Source: Phallus indusiatus (taxonomy: Eukaryota > Basidiomycota > Agaricomycetes > Phallales > Phallaceae). Taken from it: 64,000 nt of DNA. The notes beneath the pieces were generated by a model, which had not been told where the DNA came from, did no database searches, and worked only from the letters and a program-made list of their open reading frames with translations. Both the position numbers and the translations under genes were made by a program. The DNA is taken from positions 124,001 to 188,000 of the forward strand of contig JAQFWX010000050.1 in NCBI GenBank assembly GCA_027605045.1, given 5' to 3'. Positions 10,160 through 23,544 of the stretch are shown here, piece after piece (the first letter of the stretch is position 1; each line of letters begins with the position of its first letter).

Positions 10160-10810
10160 TATCTTCTGATATTAGCGGTGCGTTGAAAAACAGCTACCAT
10201 ATGCGTACTATGCGGGTATGGCCAATGGAGTCCGGCTTATATTTATGTATTTTTGAAATCTAATTTATTGTCTGTCGCATCGCCCCAAATCAGACATGTG
10301 TACTAAATAATAAAATATATGCTAGTTTTTTTGTCTCGGAGATATATGTCCCATTCATGAGATGTGCTGTGTCCTTCGAGCTACGACCGTGGAGCATATA
10401 TAGCCTGGTTGATTGCTTTCTTGAAACGAACTTCAATTTTATGAGAAATCGTGTAACAAATACGACGTTGTTCGTTTGTTATTGTTTGCGCACTTCCGTC
10501 TTCCTTAATGTACACCTTAGTACTCTCCCACTCATTTTTCTTGTTTGACCTTGATTTTGATAGTTTGTAGTATATTCACTTCCACTATGAAAATTACATA
10601 CAAGATATTCTCACCTCACATCCTCTACGCCATTTCCCTCGTGCGAGGTTCACACGGGTGTCATATTTGATATTTGCCTGTTGCGGTCGTCTCAGGAATT
10701 CGCTGTCTGGCAGTCGTAGTTCACGAGCATGTGAACGGATGCCATGGCGTCCAAGCCTTGTCGGAAATGTATACGGAAATGAACTTTTATTGAATATTTA
10801 GAATGATCTA
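10160..10810. other. Intergenic, nothing recognised
   Basis: AT-rich sequence between the 3' ends of two convergent genes. Only short frames without family resemblance are present. Confidence 0.5.
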
Positions 10811-12139
10811 CTACCGAGAGGGTTCAATCATCAGAGCCTGTTTATCCGCAATTTTCTGCGATTCTGAAACCTCATCGTAGTCTATGATAGGATCTTGTAG
10901 ATCCGAATACACATCTGTGGATGAATATTCCTCCAGATCTACCCGTAGAACGAAGTCGAGGTATCTGTGGTGATGACGTTAATGCTGGTGGAAAGATACA
11001 GGTATGGGTTTCATACGCTTGGTAGCGGGGAGGAGTTGGGTACTCTCGCGAACAGTTCGATAATTTTTGGTCTACAAACGACCAAAAGCATTCAAGAGAG
11101 TCTTCTTCTTCGTGCTGCACATAAATGGCGCGCTGAAACGAGAAATTCAGGACATCTCAGGACGGAAGTTTGTAAAATACCTTACCAGCAGAGCTAAACG
11201 CTGCAGCAATTCATCGGTAATAGCAACGACGCGCTTTTCTCCAACCGAGCATGAAGCTACTAAAATGCGCGCAATCGTAATAATATCTAATATTCGATCC
11301 TCCGCTGTTATATTCTTCGTCGTTTTTCCCAGCGAGTATTCAAGCTGAATAAATTAGTACGGTGATTCAAACAACAAAACAGAGAGGACATACAACTTTT
11401 CGAATATTATAACGCACTTTGATGCAATGTCCACTGATTTCCGCTAGAATGACATTCATTTGCACAGTATCGCTGGGCGGCGGCAGATTCTCGATTCCCC
11501 CCTCTCGCATAGCGGCCTGCATCCAGAATCAGAGTGGCCGCAAGTATCAGGAAAGGACGATAAGCAGTACCATCACAACGTTGTCCCATGGAACACTGTA
11601 TCTTTTCAGGTATGGGGATAAACCGAATCTATAGCTGTATTCTTGGATACTGTTACTCAGTTCACGGGAAAGCGTGTAAGCGGCCTGAGGTTGCGCAGCT
11701 TGGGGTTTGCATTTTCGGACTAAAGTGTGCGTTCCAAGAAGACGACCGTACAGCATGATATTGGATTGAAGTTTATCGCCCTAATAAGGAAACATGTCAA
11801 CTAATAAGAATAAAATGAATATGACAGGGTGCGTGATACCTCGGAGAATGATTGTATGTCAGCTTCATCTTCAGGCGTTAGCGGAAATTCGAGTTTCAGC
11901 ATGTTGATACATTCTTGTGCGAGTGAGTTCCGAAGTGGAAGAGAAACATCAGCTGTACTCCTGACGGAGACTTCGTTAGAACTGGGGTTGGCTAAACCCA
12001 TTGCCGTTTGATTGTTCGTGTGTAATACGGAAAGATTTGGGATGTGTAAAGGTGAGGCGATGAAAACATCGACTTGAATGGTTATATGGTCCTCAGGACT
12101 GGGACAGGAAGATTCCTCGTGGACATCGTTTGGGACCAT
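10811..12139 (-). CDS. Unrecognised six-exon protein, 353 aa
   Basis: No single frame shows this gene. Six exons join perfectly: 11840-12139, 11571-11780, 11394-11516, 11186-11344, 11017-11132 and 10811-10964 (1062 nt). The five introns are 49-59 bp with GT...AG ends, most in phase 0. The start is ATG 12139 and the stop TAG 10811-10813. The product is soluble-looking, with an acidic, serine-rich first 70 residues and a helical middle (YTLSRELSNSIQEYSYRFGL, then ITAEDRILDIITIARILVA). There is no signal peptide or membrane segment. I recognise no domain. Clean phase-compatible splicing argues strongly that it is a real gene. Confidence 0.8.
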
Positions 12140-13463
12140 TCAAGTTGGACATGGTAGATTCTGACAGAAGGGCGTCGGGACAGCAGTGTGATCGCGTGAC
12201 GACGCCGCGTCTTGTGTGACGATATCGGACTCGAGGGAGCCACTACTTTGTCTCCACTATAAACGTGTTAAAATGATCTTCACTTTGGGACAATGACCAG
12301 GAATTCATGTACTTGGTTAGCTTTAACCATTGGCTCGATAATGAAGCGAAGGTTCCAAGGATATTTCATGAAAATTTGATAAGACAATCGGGTTTCCAGG
12401 TATGGTGATGATAAATCACCATACTCAGTGATAGTGTTTGTAAGTACATACATCCATAGTACACAATTTGATTGATTGTTGAAGATCGTTAGGTTGTTGT
12501 ACCTCCATCACTTCTGCTCCCAAATACCTGATGTAGTTCGTCCGCTTTGATTGGTTTTGGAGGCTACCCACGCACAGTCTAAACAAACTTTCGTCCTTCA
12601 TCTCGCGCAATCCAAATAAAACCTTGCGCTAGGTGCTGGAATAAAAATAACATGGCTTTCGTATAGTTTTTACTATGCTTTTACTTTATTCTCAAGACGC
12701 GGTTACACTAAATATCTGAATATGCTCAGTCGGTTTTTACTAAGCATGTCTATTCCGTGCCTCGGCTCGCAAATTTTGGACACTGCTTTCGAATGTCAGT
12801 GGCAATTTTTGTCACGGAGACGGTGCCATCATTAGACCATCTGCCACAGTGCTTCTCTGGCGCGTGAATTTCGTTCGTTGCTCATACACTCTCATACAAT
12901 AACATCCGGATGATGTGTCACACACTAGGTATGAAACTTTAACTGGTTCACAACTGTCAATTTACCATGGCTTCTAAAGTGTCTTCTTCTGGTTTTTGAG
13001 TGTTTCAGCCTGCTTCCCTTCCAAACGAACTAGCTGCTATCACCGTAGCAAGCCCTCAGGTTCTAATTGCGCGATCATACCGATTGACCGTACACTGGTG
13101 ACTGCTCAAGTCAAAGACCAAGTCCTGCTATAAGGAGGTGACCGCTTTGATTGAATATTTGAACGATCCCATTATGCACGTGGAGTCGATCAGTTCGATA
13201 AACTTTTACGGCATGTTAATAACTAACTAATGACAGTACGGGAGGATGGCGCTTCTTGGAAATTGGAAAGAGTGATTTTTCGACGAATCAAGTAATTTAT
13301 CTGTGCGGATCGCTGACAGGTCTGATCGTGGTTTCGTTTAGCCAGGTACGACCCACTTATTGGCTGGCTCTTCATACATAAGGCCTTCACTTCTGTCCTC
13401 CCTTAGCTGCTTGCACGCCTCTTAATATCTTGCTGTGTGTCAGATCCAAACCTTTTGAAAGCC
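12140..13463. other. Intergenic, divergent promoters
   Basis: This lies between a minus-strand gene starting at 12139 and a plus-strand gene starting at 13464, so it should contain both promoters. A 61-codon minus-strand frame at 12425-12610 has no recognised similarity. No gene is supported. Confidence 0.5.
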
Positions 13464-15390
13464 ATGTCCGACATCGCTCAGCTCATCCAGGAGTTAGCCG
13501 ACGAGGTGCAAGACGGTGACACCCTTTCGTACAACTCAGGTGAGATGAACATCAATCTCTTCAGGTCGCGATTCAGTACCAGCTTTTGGTATTATCTAGT
13601 ATCGGCCACGTTTTTACTGATCTATGAGATTATTCTCACCTTTCCTGATGAAGTCCGATATATATGGCTGTATGTCAATGCTGTTCCTCCGACGTTTATT
13701 GAAAGACTGCCTATCTATTCACCTTTTTATGGAAAGATCACCATGGTCATTCGTCACGATTCTTTATCTTGTGATTCGGTACCTCACGCTTACTCTTCTC
13801 ATCCTCAACTCTTACGGTAAGACCCAAGATGTTTGACTGAATGCCTCTAACTCTTGGCCTTCCTTAAGCATCCATCAACACTGATCTATCTATTCCGGTA
13901 AGGCTAAGGCTCCAGTACGTTGTTATTTTACGCATTGAATTTTTTTCTAGTTGTGAGGACAAAACCATCTGACTGATAACTCTCATGAATACTTGAACAT
14001 GTTTTAGCTGCAATTTTTTTCTCAACTTCCAAACATGGTATTTCGGTAGTGTTCACATTTATCAAAGTGCTGAATAGTCGTTAGGAGTCCTGTAGCTCTC
14101 GTTCCGGCGGTTGATATTCTCATTGTGTTAAGAGTTTATGCGCTTTATAAACGAAGTAAATCGAGTGCGTCAGGATTCAACTAGACTTCCTTTCTTATTT
14201 TAAATGTCCTTTGAATAGTAGGGTGCTTTTTGATATTTCTTTGGCTGGGTAGGTGGATTTCACTGTTCGGTAATCTCTCTCAGACGTCTTATCTTTGTTT
14301 CGCAGGCGAGACAGTGGTATGATCTATCCTTTCTACTGCAAGAAGGACTGCACTCCCTTGCTTGAAACTAGATCCTACTCGTTTTGACCGGCTTAGGATT
14401 CGGCCCCCAAAAAGGTGCATCGCCAAATCAATTACCAGGCGTACTACAGAACTGCAATCCTACTGATCCCTTCAATACTCACAACCTAATAATCGGAGGG
14501 TAATAATTCCTTTGGCTGTCAACGGTTATAAAATCGCTTATCTGTTCTCTTTGGTCCCAATTTTACGGTAGAAGCGTCGCTATGGGATTTCAAGGTACTA
14601 CTTAGCTCCTTAAGGGTGATTCTGACTCGGAGGTCATTTATTATTGTTCGCCAGCGGTTTACTTAGGGCTCGCGTTATACAAGCTTGCAATACAAATCAA
14701 GTCCATAAAACGTTTGACGCCACTTTTAGAAATATTCATTCGGTGAGTTATGTTTTTTTTTTCTATATACGGCCTTTGTTGAGCCATGGATGAACACAGA
14801 GATGGCACCTTATACTGCTTCAAGTATGTCTGTTACTTTCACTATTATTATAGCTATCATTATAATCAACTTCCTTTTGCCAGTATCCTAGGTATTAATT
14901 ACACAGGCTTATTAACTTATCATAACTTTCTGAATGATTGCTTTGGTTTTTAAGCCATGTACGCTTTAAGCGTCTTTTTCGCACAACACTATGGACCGAA
15001 CACCCCATTAGAGGGCTTAGGCGGAGGGTAAGTTTCAGCCCCTTTCTTCTTGATACCACATGAGCCACAATATTTGGTAGATGGCTCGTCTCAATTATCG
15101 CTATCACCGTAGGTTTTCCAAGTCAGTTTATAACCAACCACCCGCTTATAATTACCCCGTTATAATTATCCTATCAGGCTGGAAAATTAGTTCTCAACCT
15201 TAGAAGAAGCGTTCACCATGACTCTCCGAATAACGCTAGTAACCTCTCCGAACAATCCGGATCTTGCGAGCTTCAGTTCACGACCCCAATCGAACCTATT
15301 CACTCAACGATCATCATTGATGCATCTCGAATACCTGAGAGCCACGAAATAGAACCGCTCCCCACCTCACATACCGTGACGCTGGTTTAA
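13464..15390 (+). CDS. DUF6533-type multi-pass membrane protein, intron-rich
   Basis: Exons 13464-13669 and 13737-13816 join to read IYEIILTFPDEVRYIWLSPW and then FVTILYLVIRYL. This is the hallmark of DUF6533, an N-terminal domain of seven-TM-like proteins frequent in mushrooms. Following exons appear at 13869-13914, 14008-14045, 14096-14155 (VDILIVLRVYALYKR) and 14222-14248. Later coding blocks are seen near 14660-14750, 14798-14826 and 14956-15020. The last exon ends GKLVLNLRRS... and a Ser/Thr-rich tail at TAA 15388-15390. Exons between 14280 and 14650 were not resolved. The start is ATG 13464. Function is unknown; a receptor-like role is often supposed but unproven. Confidence 0.75.
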
Positions 15391-16294
15391 TTTGAACGAA
15401 AGAAACTTGCTCATCTCTCGGAAGCTTGGGGATTTTTCGCTACAACGCTCTTCAAGTTTGTCTCGTCTTCTTCAACCGTGACGTAGTGCTATCTTAGGCT
15501 GGAGCTGATTCTGGAGCATCATGATACATAATAAATTTATGAACTTTTCTTTTTCCACCGGGCTCATATTATAAACCTGTTTGTCATAAATATTTGAATA
15601 TCATTAACGACGTAATTGAAGGATATCACCGAGTCTGGTTCATATGGGAATTCGTCAGCGTCAAGGGTATGTAGATCACAAGACCCTCCTATCAGCTTCT
15701 CAGTGAATCAGGTTCTGCGCAGCCGATAAAAATAGACTGAATCTTCACTGGCATTAAGGTCAGTTCAGACTATGAAGAGCTGAAGAGCTGAATTCTCGGG
15801 TGTCCCCTTTGACCACACCGGCTCAATCCGCCGATGAGTTATTCTATATTCGCTCATGCCATATGTCTTTCTCACAACGTGAGATTCAATCTCAATTCAC
15901 TAAAGTTTTGTTGATACTATCTTTCAATTTCACCTAATTCATTTATTCGAGTCAACGGGATGAGTCCCACACTATCTATAAAGGTGTGCGTAAAGCATTT
16001 CTTTCGGTGAGAATTGAACCTTAAGTTACCAAATATGAATATATGATCTTATGCTTCGAAATTATACTTTATGACCCAAGGCCATCAGCCTTGCAAATAG
16101 TTAGATAGACAAGAGGAATGGATGTGGACGGGTGTCGCAAGATGCCGAACCGCGGAATCAAAAAAGGTTGCATGGCATGTCATCCTCGTTCGTCGACATC
16201 CGAGTTATCAAAGGCTCGCCATCCACCATATTCTGGTCAACATCACTCCTAATATTCATCACCTATCTGATATTTACCAATAAAAACACTAAAT
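15391..16294. other. Intergenic, nothing recognised
   Basis: No exon with family resemblance is seen. A stretch on the minus strand near 16010 vaguely resembles a tRNA B box but no tRNA fold can be made. Confidence 0.45.
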
Positions 16295-17743
16295 ATGCTG
16301 TTTCATCGCCCGGTTCTAATACCTGCATTGGTCCGTTCGATAAGAGTCCTTGTAGCGGTATTGGTGGGTCTACATTCAGGAATTGTCGCGAGGAGAATAT
16401 TATGTGAGTTTTTCGTAATTTGTTATATTCTAAGAGAGTCGCTAAGTACCTTTAGATGCACCTGTAAACTTGTTTACGCATTTTGATCTTCCGCTGATGA
16501 CACCCATCAACGTCCTCCGTTCAACACTCAAACCTCATGTGTTAAGACCGACAACACCGCCTTCACATCTTCTTCCGTCAGAATTCGAGACGCTGCTGAC
16601 GCGTTTATCATCCTTAGAAGGTCGTCTCACATATCTAAAGTAAGCATCCTTGCCCACCACCTCCTAACGCTCACTCATATCTTCTCAGATACGGCCCTAA
16701 TCCGCTAACAACCTGCCCATCAACACTATGCACCTCTCAAAGCGAATTTGCGCTCTTTGTTTTTCCAAGTACAGCCTTAGTGTACCTCATAACGCTCATC
16801 CTGTGCTCGCTAATGACTGTTCAAAGCGTATTCGGACGCGGGTACTGGAGAAGACCTGTACTAGTGGCTTTAAGTATCTGCTTTGGATCCGAATGGTGGT
16901 GGTGTTTGACTGGTACTGTCGGTGCGAACGCTCAGAGTGTGGATAGGAAGGTTACTGGGCTTGTAAGTCGTAGTGCTGCAAAGCAGGTTTATGCGTTTAC
17001 CTTGAGCTAATCGCGTATTTAGACATATACCCATGTTCACCTTATTCGAAATGCAATTCTTTTTCTTCTTCCTCTCATACTACATCACCTGCCACCAGAC
17101 TCGACTCTCTCCGCACTACCACCTTTCATAGTCACTCAACAATCTCATCGCGCCCATTCCGCCCATCAAGGTACTCAAACAGCGACGACACCAATTAATG
17201 CAAATCCCATAGTAGCATTGAATTCGATCATAAACGGCATGGGATCTACCTTGAACGCGCTTCAAGCATTGAAGTTATTCCGCGTTGCGGGAAGCAGGAA
17301 CGTTGGAATACGTGAGCGTGTACGTCGTCGATTTCTTCGTGTGGCTGATGATTGCTATATATGTGCTAAACTCATTTCACCAGATCGCGGATTATCATAC
17401 CACAATTGGACGGAACGCTGCATTGGTGAGAGAGGACCCTCTCATGAGCGAGCATGCTCGGAAAGAAGGCTTTGGGTACCAGGAATCGCATTTAGAAAAA
17501 GAGGATGATATTGACGTATGCCTTTACTTGTGGTCTCTTGTTTTGCCGAACTGATACTGGCTTTAGAGAAAAACTCCTATCGAAGATAATCAATCATTTC
17601 ATCAGGAGAATGGCTCTAATGCTACTGATGCTGATACCACAGCACCGAGCCCACGTTTGGACCCTGATCTCAAGCTAAGAGACAAAGCGAGAGAAGTCGC
17701 GCTGAGTATTGTTGATACTTATATACTTCGAAAGCAACGTTAA
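16295..17743 (+). CDS. Unrecognised multi-pass membrane protein, six exons, 369 aa
   Basis: Exons 16295-16403, 16456-16639, 16689-16962, 17023-17170, 17298-17515 and 17567-17743 join in phase to 370 codons with GT...AG introns. The N-terminus (MLFHRPVLIPALVRSIRVLV) is basic and hydrophobic, like a signal anchor or mitochondrial leader. Hydrophobic helices follow: FPSTALVYLITLILCSLMTV, then RNAILFLLPLILHHL, then YVVDFFVWLMIAIYVLNSF. Between them are GRGYWRRPV and SICFGSEWWWCLTGTVGANA. The C-terminal 80 residues are polar. Without the 127-bp intron 17171-17297 the frame would shift between 17270 and 17330, so that intron (or a frameshift) is required. No family was recognised. Confidence 0.7.
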
Positions 17744-18603
17744 CTTATATGAATTTGGATGTATCAAATAATATAGTCGCTAGATGTTTATGATGCAGGA
17801 AGTTTGGACCTCTCAACTATCGCTTGAAGTAAGATACTACGAACTTTACATTATTTGTAAACGTCCAACATAAATGTTCATGAGCAAAATTTATATTAAG
17901 AGAAGAGCGTTTAGGTACGTGTGTTTCTATGCATTTCAAAAAACAGAAAGTGATGGGTTTAGGGTTACAGGTTGCGAGTTTGCCGTTCGCACTAAACGCG
18001 CAGTTTCGATGACTAAGCATATCGTGACTGGCTGTTTCTGGTTTCAACTTTTATCCATCCTAAAATTAACAAACCTCTACTATACTTACTAAAACAGACC
18101 CCCAAAGGCCTAATTTGATAAACGTTTCAGGGAAAAAAGGAATGGACATCGTACTAAACAAGGTACGAGTCGTCCAGGGACTATCCTTTTTTTTGTGGAC
18201 ATTCAAATCATCATTGTCGGGCTTTTCAGGTTTCGTCGCTATATATTCCGGGTGGGATCTTCAGCTTCAGCCTGGGCGTGATTTGTTCTGAAATCAGGGC
18301 CTAGTGTCATCAAATAAGCATAGGATCGCTATCACGTTCAATTAGCAGGAGTACTTGTTGCTGGTTAGTCCTAATTTCTTGTGCTCTAAATGTCCACAAC
18401 ATAAAGTATCGACGCTTATTCATCTATATTTGGAAGATGTTCCTCAACATCATAAGACGACACACTTACCTCCCCAATTTATCTGGATGTCCATACTCTG
18501 GACGATATCTTGTCCCCAAAATAAAACGCGGTAAATCGATGCCCTAAAGTGCTTGCTCTCTTTAAATTCTACCCGACACAGTGGCAGTCTCTCGCATCTC
18601 GCA
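17744..18603. other. Intergenic, nothing recognised
   Basis: Two overlapping antiparallel small frames at 17817-18092 look like chance. The promoter of the next gene is presumably in 18300-18600. No clear TATA box stands out. Confidence 0.45.
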
Positions 18604-20217
18604 ATGGATCATGTTTTATATGAAATCTTCTCCTACCTCCTCACCTCAGATCAGGCTGTTATGGCTCGTGTTTGCAGACAATGGTTTCACTGTGTGATTC
18701 CTCATCTGTACAAAACCGTGTGCATTTCACAAGTGGTAGCTCCCTTGGGAGAGCTAGTGTTACAGCCTGACAACTACTTCGTATGTGATTCTCTATAAGC
18801 TAGACTAATTTCTCATTCGTGGATAATCCTATAGCAATTCCGCGATCCAATCGCGGGGTATGACCGTTTCAAACGGTTTCTCATATATGCAATCTACGTG
18901 CAGTCTTTAAATGTAAACGATGGGAGGTATAGCTTTGTTGTACAAAAATTAGCATGGTGGTCAAACCAAACAACGCCCGGCGCATACCCTTTCCCGCGCC
19001 TTCGCTTCTTACAATACGCGGGTGGAGACAAGAATTATCGAGATAACATGAGCGCGTTACTCCCCCCTTCCGTGGAATACTTCTCTCTGAGCGCGTATGA
19101 ATTTTCAGGAGCCTATTACCACCATCTTTATCGAACTTTAATCACTAATCTCACGGATCTCTACTTCTTCTCTTTTGACAATTGGTGCCGTCCACAAGAT
19201 GCCGCGGACTATGTATCATTACTCGAAAAGCTTCTCGAATATTTCGCACATACGCTGGTATGGGTCCAACTACCGGAGATGTTGATTACCTCGTCCCTTC
19301 TCACCCGACTTGCCAACGTAAAAAATCTTTGTAACCTCACGATTGGACCGCAGGACCCTTATCCACTGACAGATCCCGATCCAATACCCATCACGAAAGG
19401 CTATACAGGTGCTAATGGCCGGGGGAATTTCGATGTGTTACGTCAATTATACTACACTGACTATCCCACTCGCTTGTACAATGCCTTCCATTTAAGTCAC
19501 AACCCAACATCCGTATCGTCATTCCAGTGGGACTTCAATTTTACTAAGAAGACCAATATCGAATGCCTTCTCACCATGCTCCATCGTCTGTTTCCCAGCC
19601 TAACCAGTCTAAACCTAGGAAACTCGGGTATGTATAAATTCGATGATTTTGAAATTAGGGACATACCTCTGTTTGAATGGTCGTCATTATACCCGGTCTT
19701 GGGATGTCAGCATCTAACCGAGTTATCTGTGCATGCGATGCGCTTGTCCATTACGCAGGAGCAATTGGTGAATATTCTCAGAAGCAGGTCGTCTTGGAAA
19801 AAACTCGAGCTGTACGCTGAAAAGCCGTTTGACTTTCAAGAAATCAATCTCTTTGCGCAGCACTGTCCAAACCTAATACACCTGGGCCTACATTTCAACC
19901 CGACTCACCGAGAAAACTCTCTTGACCATTTAGACCACTCGGCAACTTTCCAACATCTGCAGTCGATCGATTTTGCGTATAGCGCGCTCACATGTAATCG
20001 CGTTTACATAGTTGCCAGGTATTTCTATGGTATCTGTAAGAATCCACCACGTCTTGTTGGCTGGAAAAAGGAAATTTGGGACATGGTTACGCGACACATC
20101 GCTGATTTTTATGTTGATGAGGAAAGAAAGACTGGTAGGCCGATGTCATCAGAAGCAAGAGATTATGTAGAGCAACTGGGAAAAGTGGATTCTGAGATAT
20201 TTCCTTTGAAGATGTGA
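18604..20217 (+). CDS. F-box-like protein, plus member of a convergent pair
   Basis: Two exons, 18604-18780 and 18835-20217, with a 54-bp GTATGT...ATAG intron, give 519 aa. The start is ATG 18604, where the F-box begins directly: MDHVLYEIFSYLLTSDQAVMARVCRQWF. The body has leucine-rich segments such as LLTMLHRLFPSLTSLNLGNS and FAQHCPNLIHLGLHFNP. It is homologous along its whole length to the minus-strand gene at 20802-22377, including the intron position after a Y-Y/F at the end of exon 1. Likely SCF adaptor. The frame is intact. Confidence 0.85.
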
Positions 20218-20801
20218 CGACGACGAGATGGCTACTATCGACAACAGATCTTCCAATCCTTATCAGATTCACCATTAAAATGCCTATGTCATCTTTATAT
20301 ATGCATTATATCTTATCTATGATATTATAATTTGAATTAAGTTCACGGGTGTGAGGAAGAAAGACAAATGGATAGCCGTGATCATAGGACGCGATGAGGC
20401 TGTATATACACCTTTTTTTTCTCTGGATCGCCGACGGTATCAAAAGTATTCTGAAGGCTCAGGTCGTGAAGAAAGCTTGAATGTCGCGGAAATCGTATCA
20501 GCATTCTTTGATAAAGTTTAGCAACCAATCGAGATTCTAATATGAATTCTCAACCGTCTGATTCGACGATCTCGATTCAGAAATCAGAAAGAGCAATGAA
20601 GGATATCTCGATACTAATAGTATAGTTATTGTGATGGCTAATGGCCATCTTTTGTTACTGTAATTCATTATGCCAGTGTCGTAAGTAAAACAGTGAACTT
20701 AGAGGCACAATGCATTTTGATTTCAATAAGTAATGACCGATACATAAATTCAAAAGAACGTTTAAGTAATAAGGTAGTGTCGATGTGAAACTTCATTGAC
20801 T
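20218..20801. other. Intergenic between convergent genes
   Basis: Holds the 3' ends of the two paralogous F-box-like genes. No coding or repeat structure is seen. Confidence 0.5.
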
Positions 20802-22377
20802 TTAACACTGTTCACTATCCTCATCATCTTCGGAGACATCTTCGTTTTCTGAATCCACTTCCATCCCTTTACTCCGTTCCAGTTCCTCAATGTAAGCTTT
20901 TGCTTCAGGCGACATCGACCGTCCAGTGTTTATTTCCTCGTTGACATACAACTCAGCAATACATTGCGCAACGCCTTCCCAGGTTTCCTTATGCCAGCCT
21001 GAAACACGTGGTGGCTTTGCGCAGATTTCATAGAGGTACCGGCCAATCGTACGTATGGAGCTGTTTTGGATTTTGCTATACGCGAAATTGATTGACTCAA
21101 GATAACGGAAGGTAGCCCTTTGTCTTGAACGGTTCGTCATCAAATCTTCTTTGCAAGTTACGTCGAAATATATTCCTAGGTGTGTTAGAACAGGACAAAA
21201 CTCCGCGAAAAGCCTTAGGTCACCAAAACTGAATGGTTCCGTTGTATATAGCTCCAGCCTTTTCCACGATGGCCTGATGTTAAAAAGTGCGAGTAGCTGC
21301 CCTCGCGTGATGGACACACATACTGCAGGCAAGGAGAATTCGGTCAACTGCGTACAGAGCAAGACCGGACGTACGAATGACCAATTTAGTACAGGTATGT
21401 GGTCCATTTTTAAACCAGAGTCCATTTCGGAGTTTCCGATACGGAGACTGGTTAGAAAAGGAAACCAGCGAGAAACATTTAAGAAAAACAGTCGAATGTT
21501 GGGTCGATCTTTGGAGTTGAAAGCCCAGCGAAATGTTGTTACGTACAACAGCTGGTAATGATGGATAAAAAAGAACAAGGAAACGGGGTGGCCTTGGAAG
21601 GAAAACCGAAGGAGCGAGTTGAAATCTCCCCAGCCCGCGCCAGCAAGCTCAAAATTTTTCGCTGAGCTGGGTTCTGAAGCATCAGGGATTCCGATTGCAA
21701 GGTCTTTGAGGTCTGGGATGTCGGCCAGGAGACAGATCACAGATGGGCTCAGGAAGCCTTCCGGAATGTGTACACGTGTCAGCGTGACTCTAAATTTTTC
21801 CAAGAGCTTTTCAATTAAAGGGACGCATCCAATGACTGCCTCCGTTTCATGCCGAAGGTATATAGAGAGAGAAGTAAGTTCCGTGCGATCCTCAATTAGG
21901 GCTTGATATATCGTGTAAAAATGAGATAGCGGAATTTCCGGTGCAGTTATAGAGAAATGATCCAAACTGGGGGGCATCAACAAGCTCATATCCCAACACC
22001 TCTTATTTTTTCCCTCCGCACATTTCAGTGAGCGGAGGTTCGGGAAGGGGTATTTACTGGGTCTGGCTCCCCGGTTTGACCAGTCGGATAACTCTCGTAC
22101 GATGAAATGATATCTCTCGTCAACGGTGAGAATTTGAACATATGAGACGTATTGTCGTATACGCTCAAATCGACTTTGCGTGATTGGTTTGCGGAAGTGC
22201 TAAATGGTCATGAATTCATTTATAATGGTTTTATATACATAATGAATCACTCACATAATAACCGTCGGATCGTAATTCAAGTGCTCCCAACGGAGCTACC
22301 GCTTCCGATATGTGTACATCTCTGTACAAACTGGAATTCACGCTGTGGAGCCATTGTTCGGAACTTGCCCAAGCCAT
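20802..22377 (-). CDS. F-box-like protein, minus member of the convergent pair, N-terminus degenerate
   Basis: Exons 22255-22377 and 20802-22199 (55-bp intron GTGAGT...TTAG) give 506 aa from ATG 22377 (MAWASSEQWLHSV). It aligns with the 18604 gene (HISEAVAPLGALELRSDGYY versus CISQVVAPLGELVLQPDNYF). The later leucine-rich body ends in an acidic tail (SENEDVSEDDEDSEQC). The region that should encode the F-box, just upstream of 22377, is open for a while but lacks an ATG and looks scrambled (FRYPHYPNSSKSKQFI). The first half of the F-box therefore seems lost, or it lies in an exon I could not find. Confidence 0.7.
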
Positions 22378-23544
22378 AATGAATTGTTTGGATTTTGATG
22401 AATTCGGGTAATGTGGATATCTGAAGTTGAGAAAAAAATAATGTGAGAGCAAACGCGAACACGCGATTCCTAAGCCAGAGACGTTTTATATTATAGGATG
22501 GGGACATTGTCCGTGAGTTTATAAATTTGGAAGATCCATGGGCATCGGGACCCCCAATATCAATGTCCAACGACGTCATCGGACACGATCAGCTTCCGAA
22601 AATATGATTGAGCAAACACCTATGGACAATTACGGAAATAAACCGAAAGACTTAGCGGGGGCTCGAGAGACAAAACCGAGTGGTTTGAGACAGTAATGAA
22701 GATGGAGAAATCAGAAATTTTCCAAATCAATCCCACAATGCAAAGCCCATGAACATTCGGATACGACTCATTAGCTATGGTGCACGATACACGAACCTGG
22801 CTATCAATGAACGCATGGCTACAATGATAGAGTGGACTGCGTACCTCTTGAGTGAGATATACTTGCGCGGTCCTAATTCCAATTACATCATATTCCAACT
22901 CGTTCTTCCAGGCCCAATGGTACACCTAATGTGGCGAGACCTCACTTCGATATGTTTAACGGGCCTGACTCATTTTTCGTTCTGTCGAACAATATAGTAG
23001 GTGTACGTAGGTGTCCACGGATTTAAAAAGGGAATAACCGACTTGGTCCAGGGTGAAAAAGGAGGGCACAAAGGTTCCAAAATTGTCCTAACCCTTGTGG
23101 TCCGCACCACACCAAGGCTCAACGTTGCAACAACGAGCTAAGCGCGTAACGCGTGCAAAAATACGCGGCGTAAACTCTCCGCCAACATTTGGCGCCCGAG
23201 AAAGCAACGGTCTTGTCAAAACGACGACGATATAGAATGGGAATTTCAAAACCGTCAATGACATCTCAATGACGACATATTCATCAATATGTTTGTACAT
23301 TTTATGTAAGCTACATAATAGATGGGTCTGGATTGAATGCTGCATGCACCAGAACCTAGACGACATTGGGCAAGACAACTCGGTAGGCTTTCATTGATGT
23401 GGTCAAAATTTTCGTTTTGTAAATCTGTATTATGAAGTGTGTTTCGTAGAACTAGTTACCAGTGAGCAGTTTGTCTTGTGAAACGGACTGAACAGAACGA
23501 TGCGAGTCGAGCTAGTCAAGCCTGACTTCGTCCACGAAAGCAGA
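22378..23544. other. Intergenic, nothing convincing
   Basis: Contains scattered short frames on both strands, none resembling a family in this window. The far side, 23400-23540, is the 3' flank of the next F-box gene. Confidence 0.45.

Noticed and set aside
12425..12610. 61-codon minus-strand frame with a GAEVMEV segment faintly like the F-box/LRR C-terminus (GAEILEL)
   Set aside because: The match covers only a few residues and no neighbouring family blocks are found.
16000..16060. tRNA-like B box on the minus strand
   Set aside because: No acceptor, D or anticodon stems could be drawn around it.
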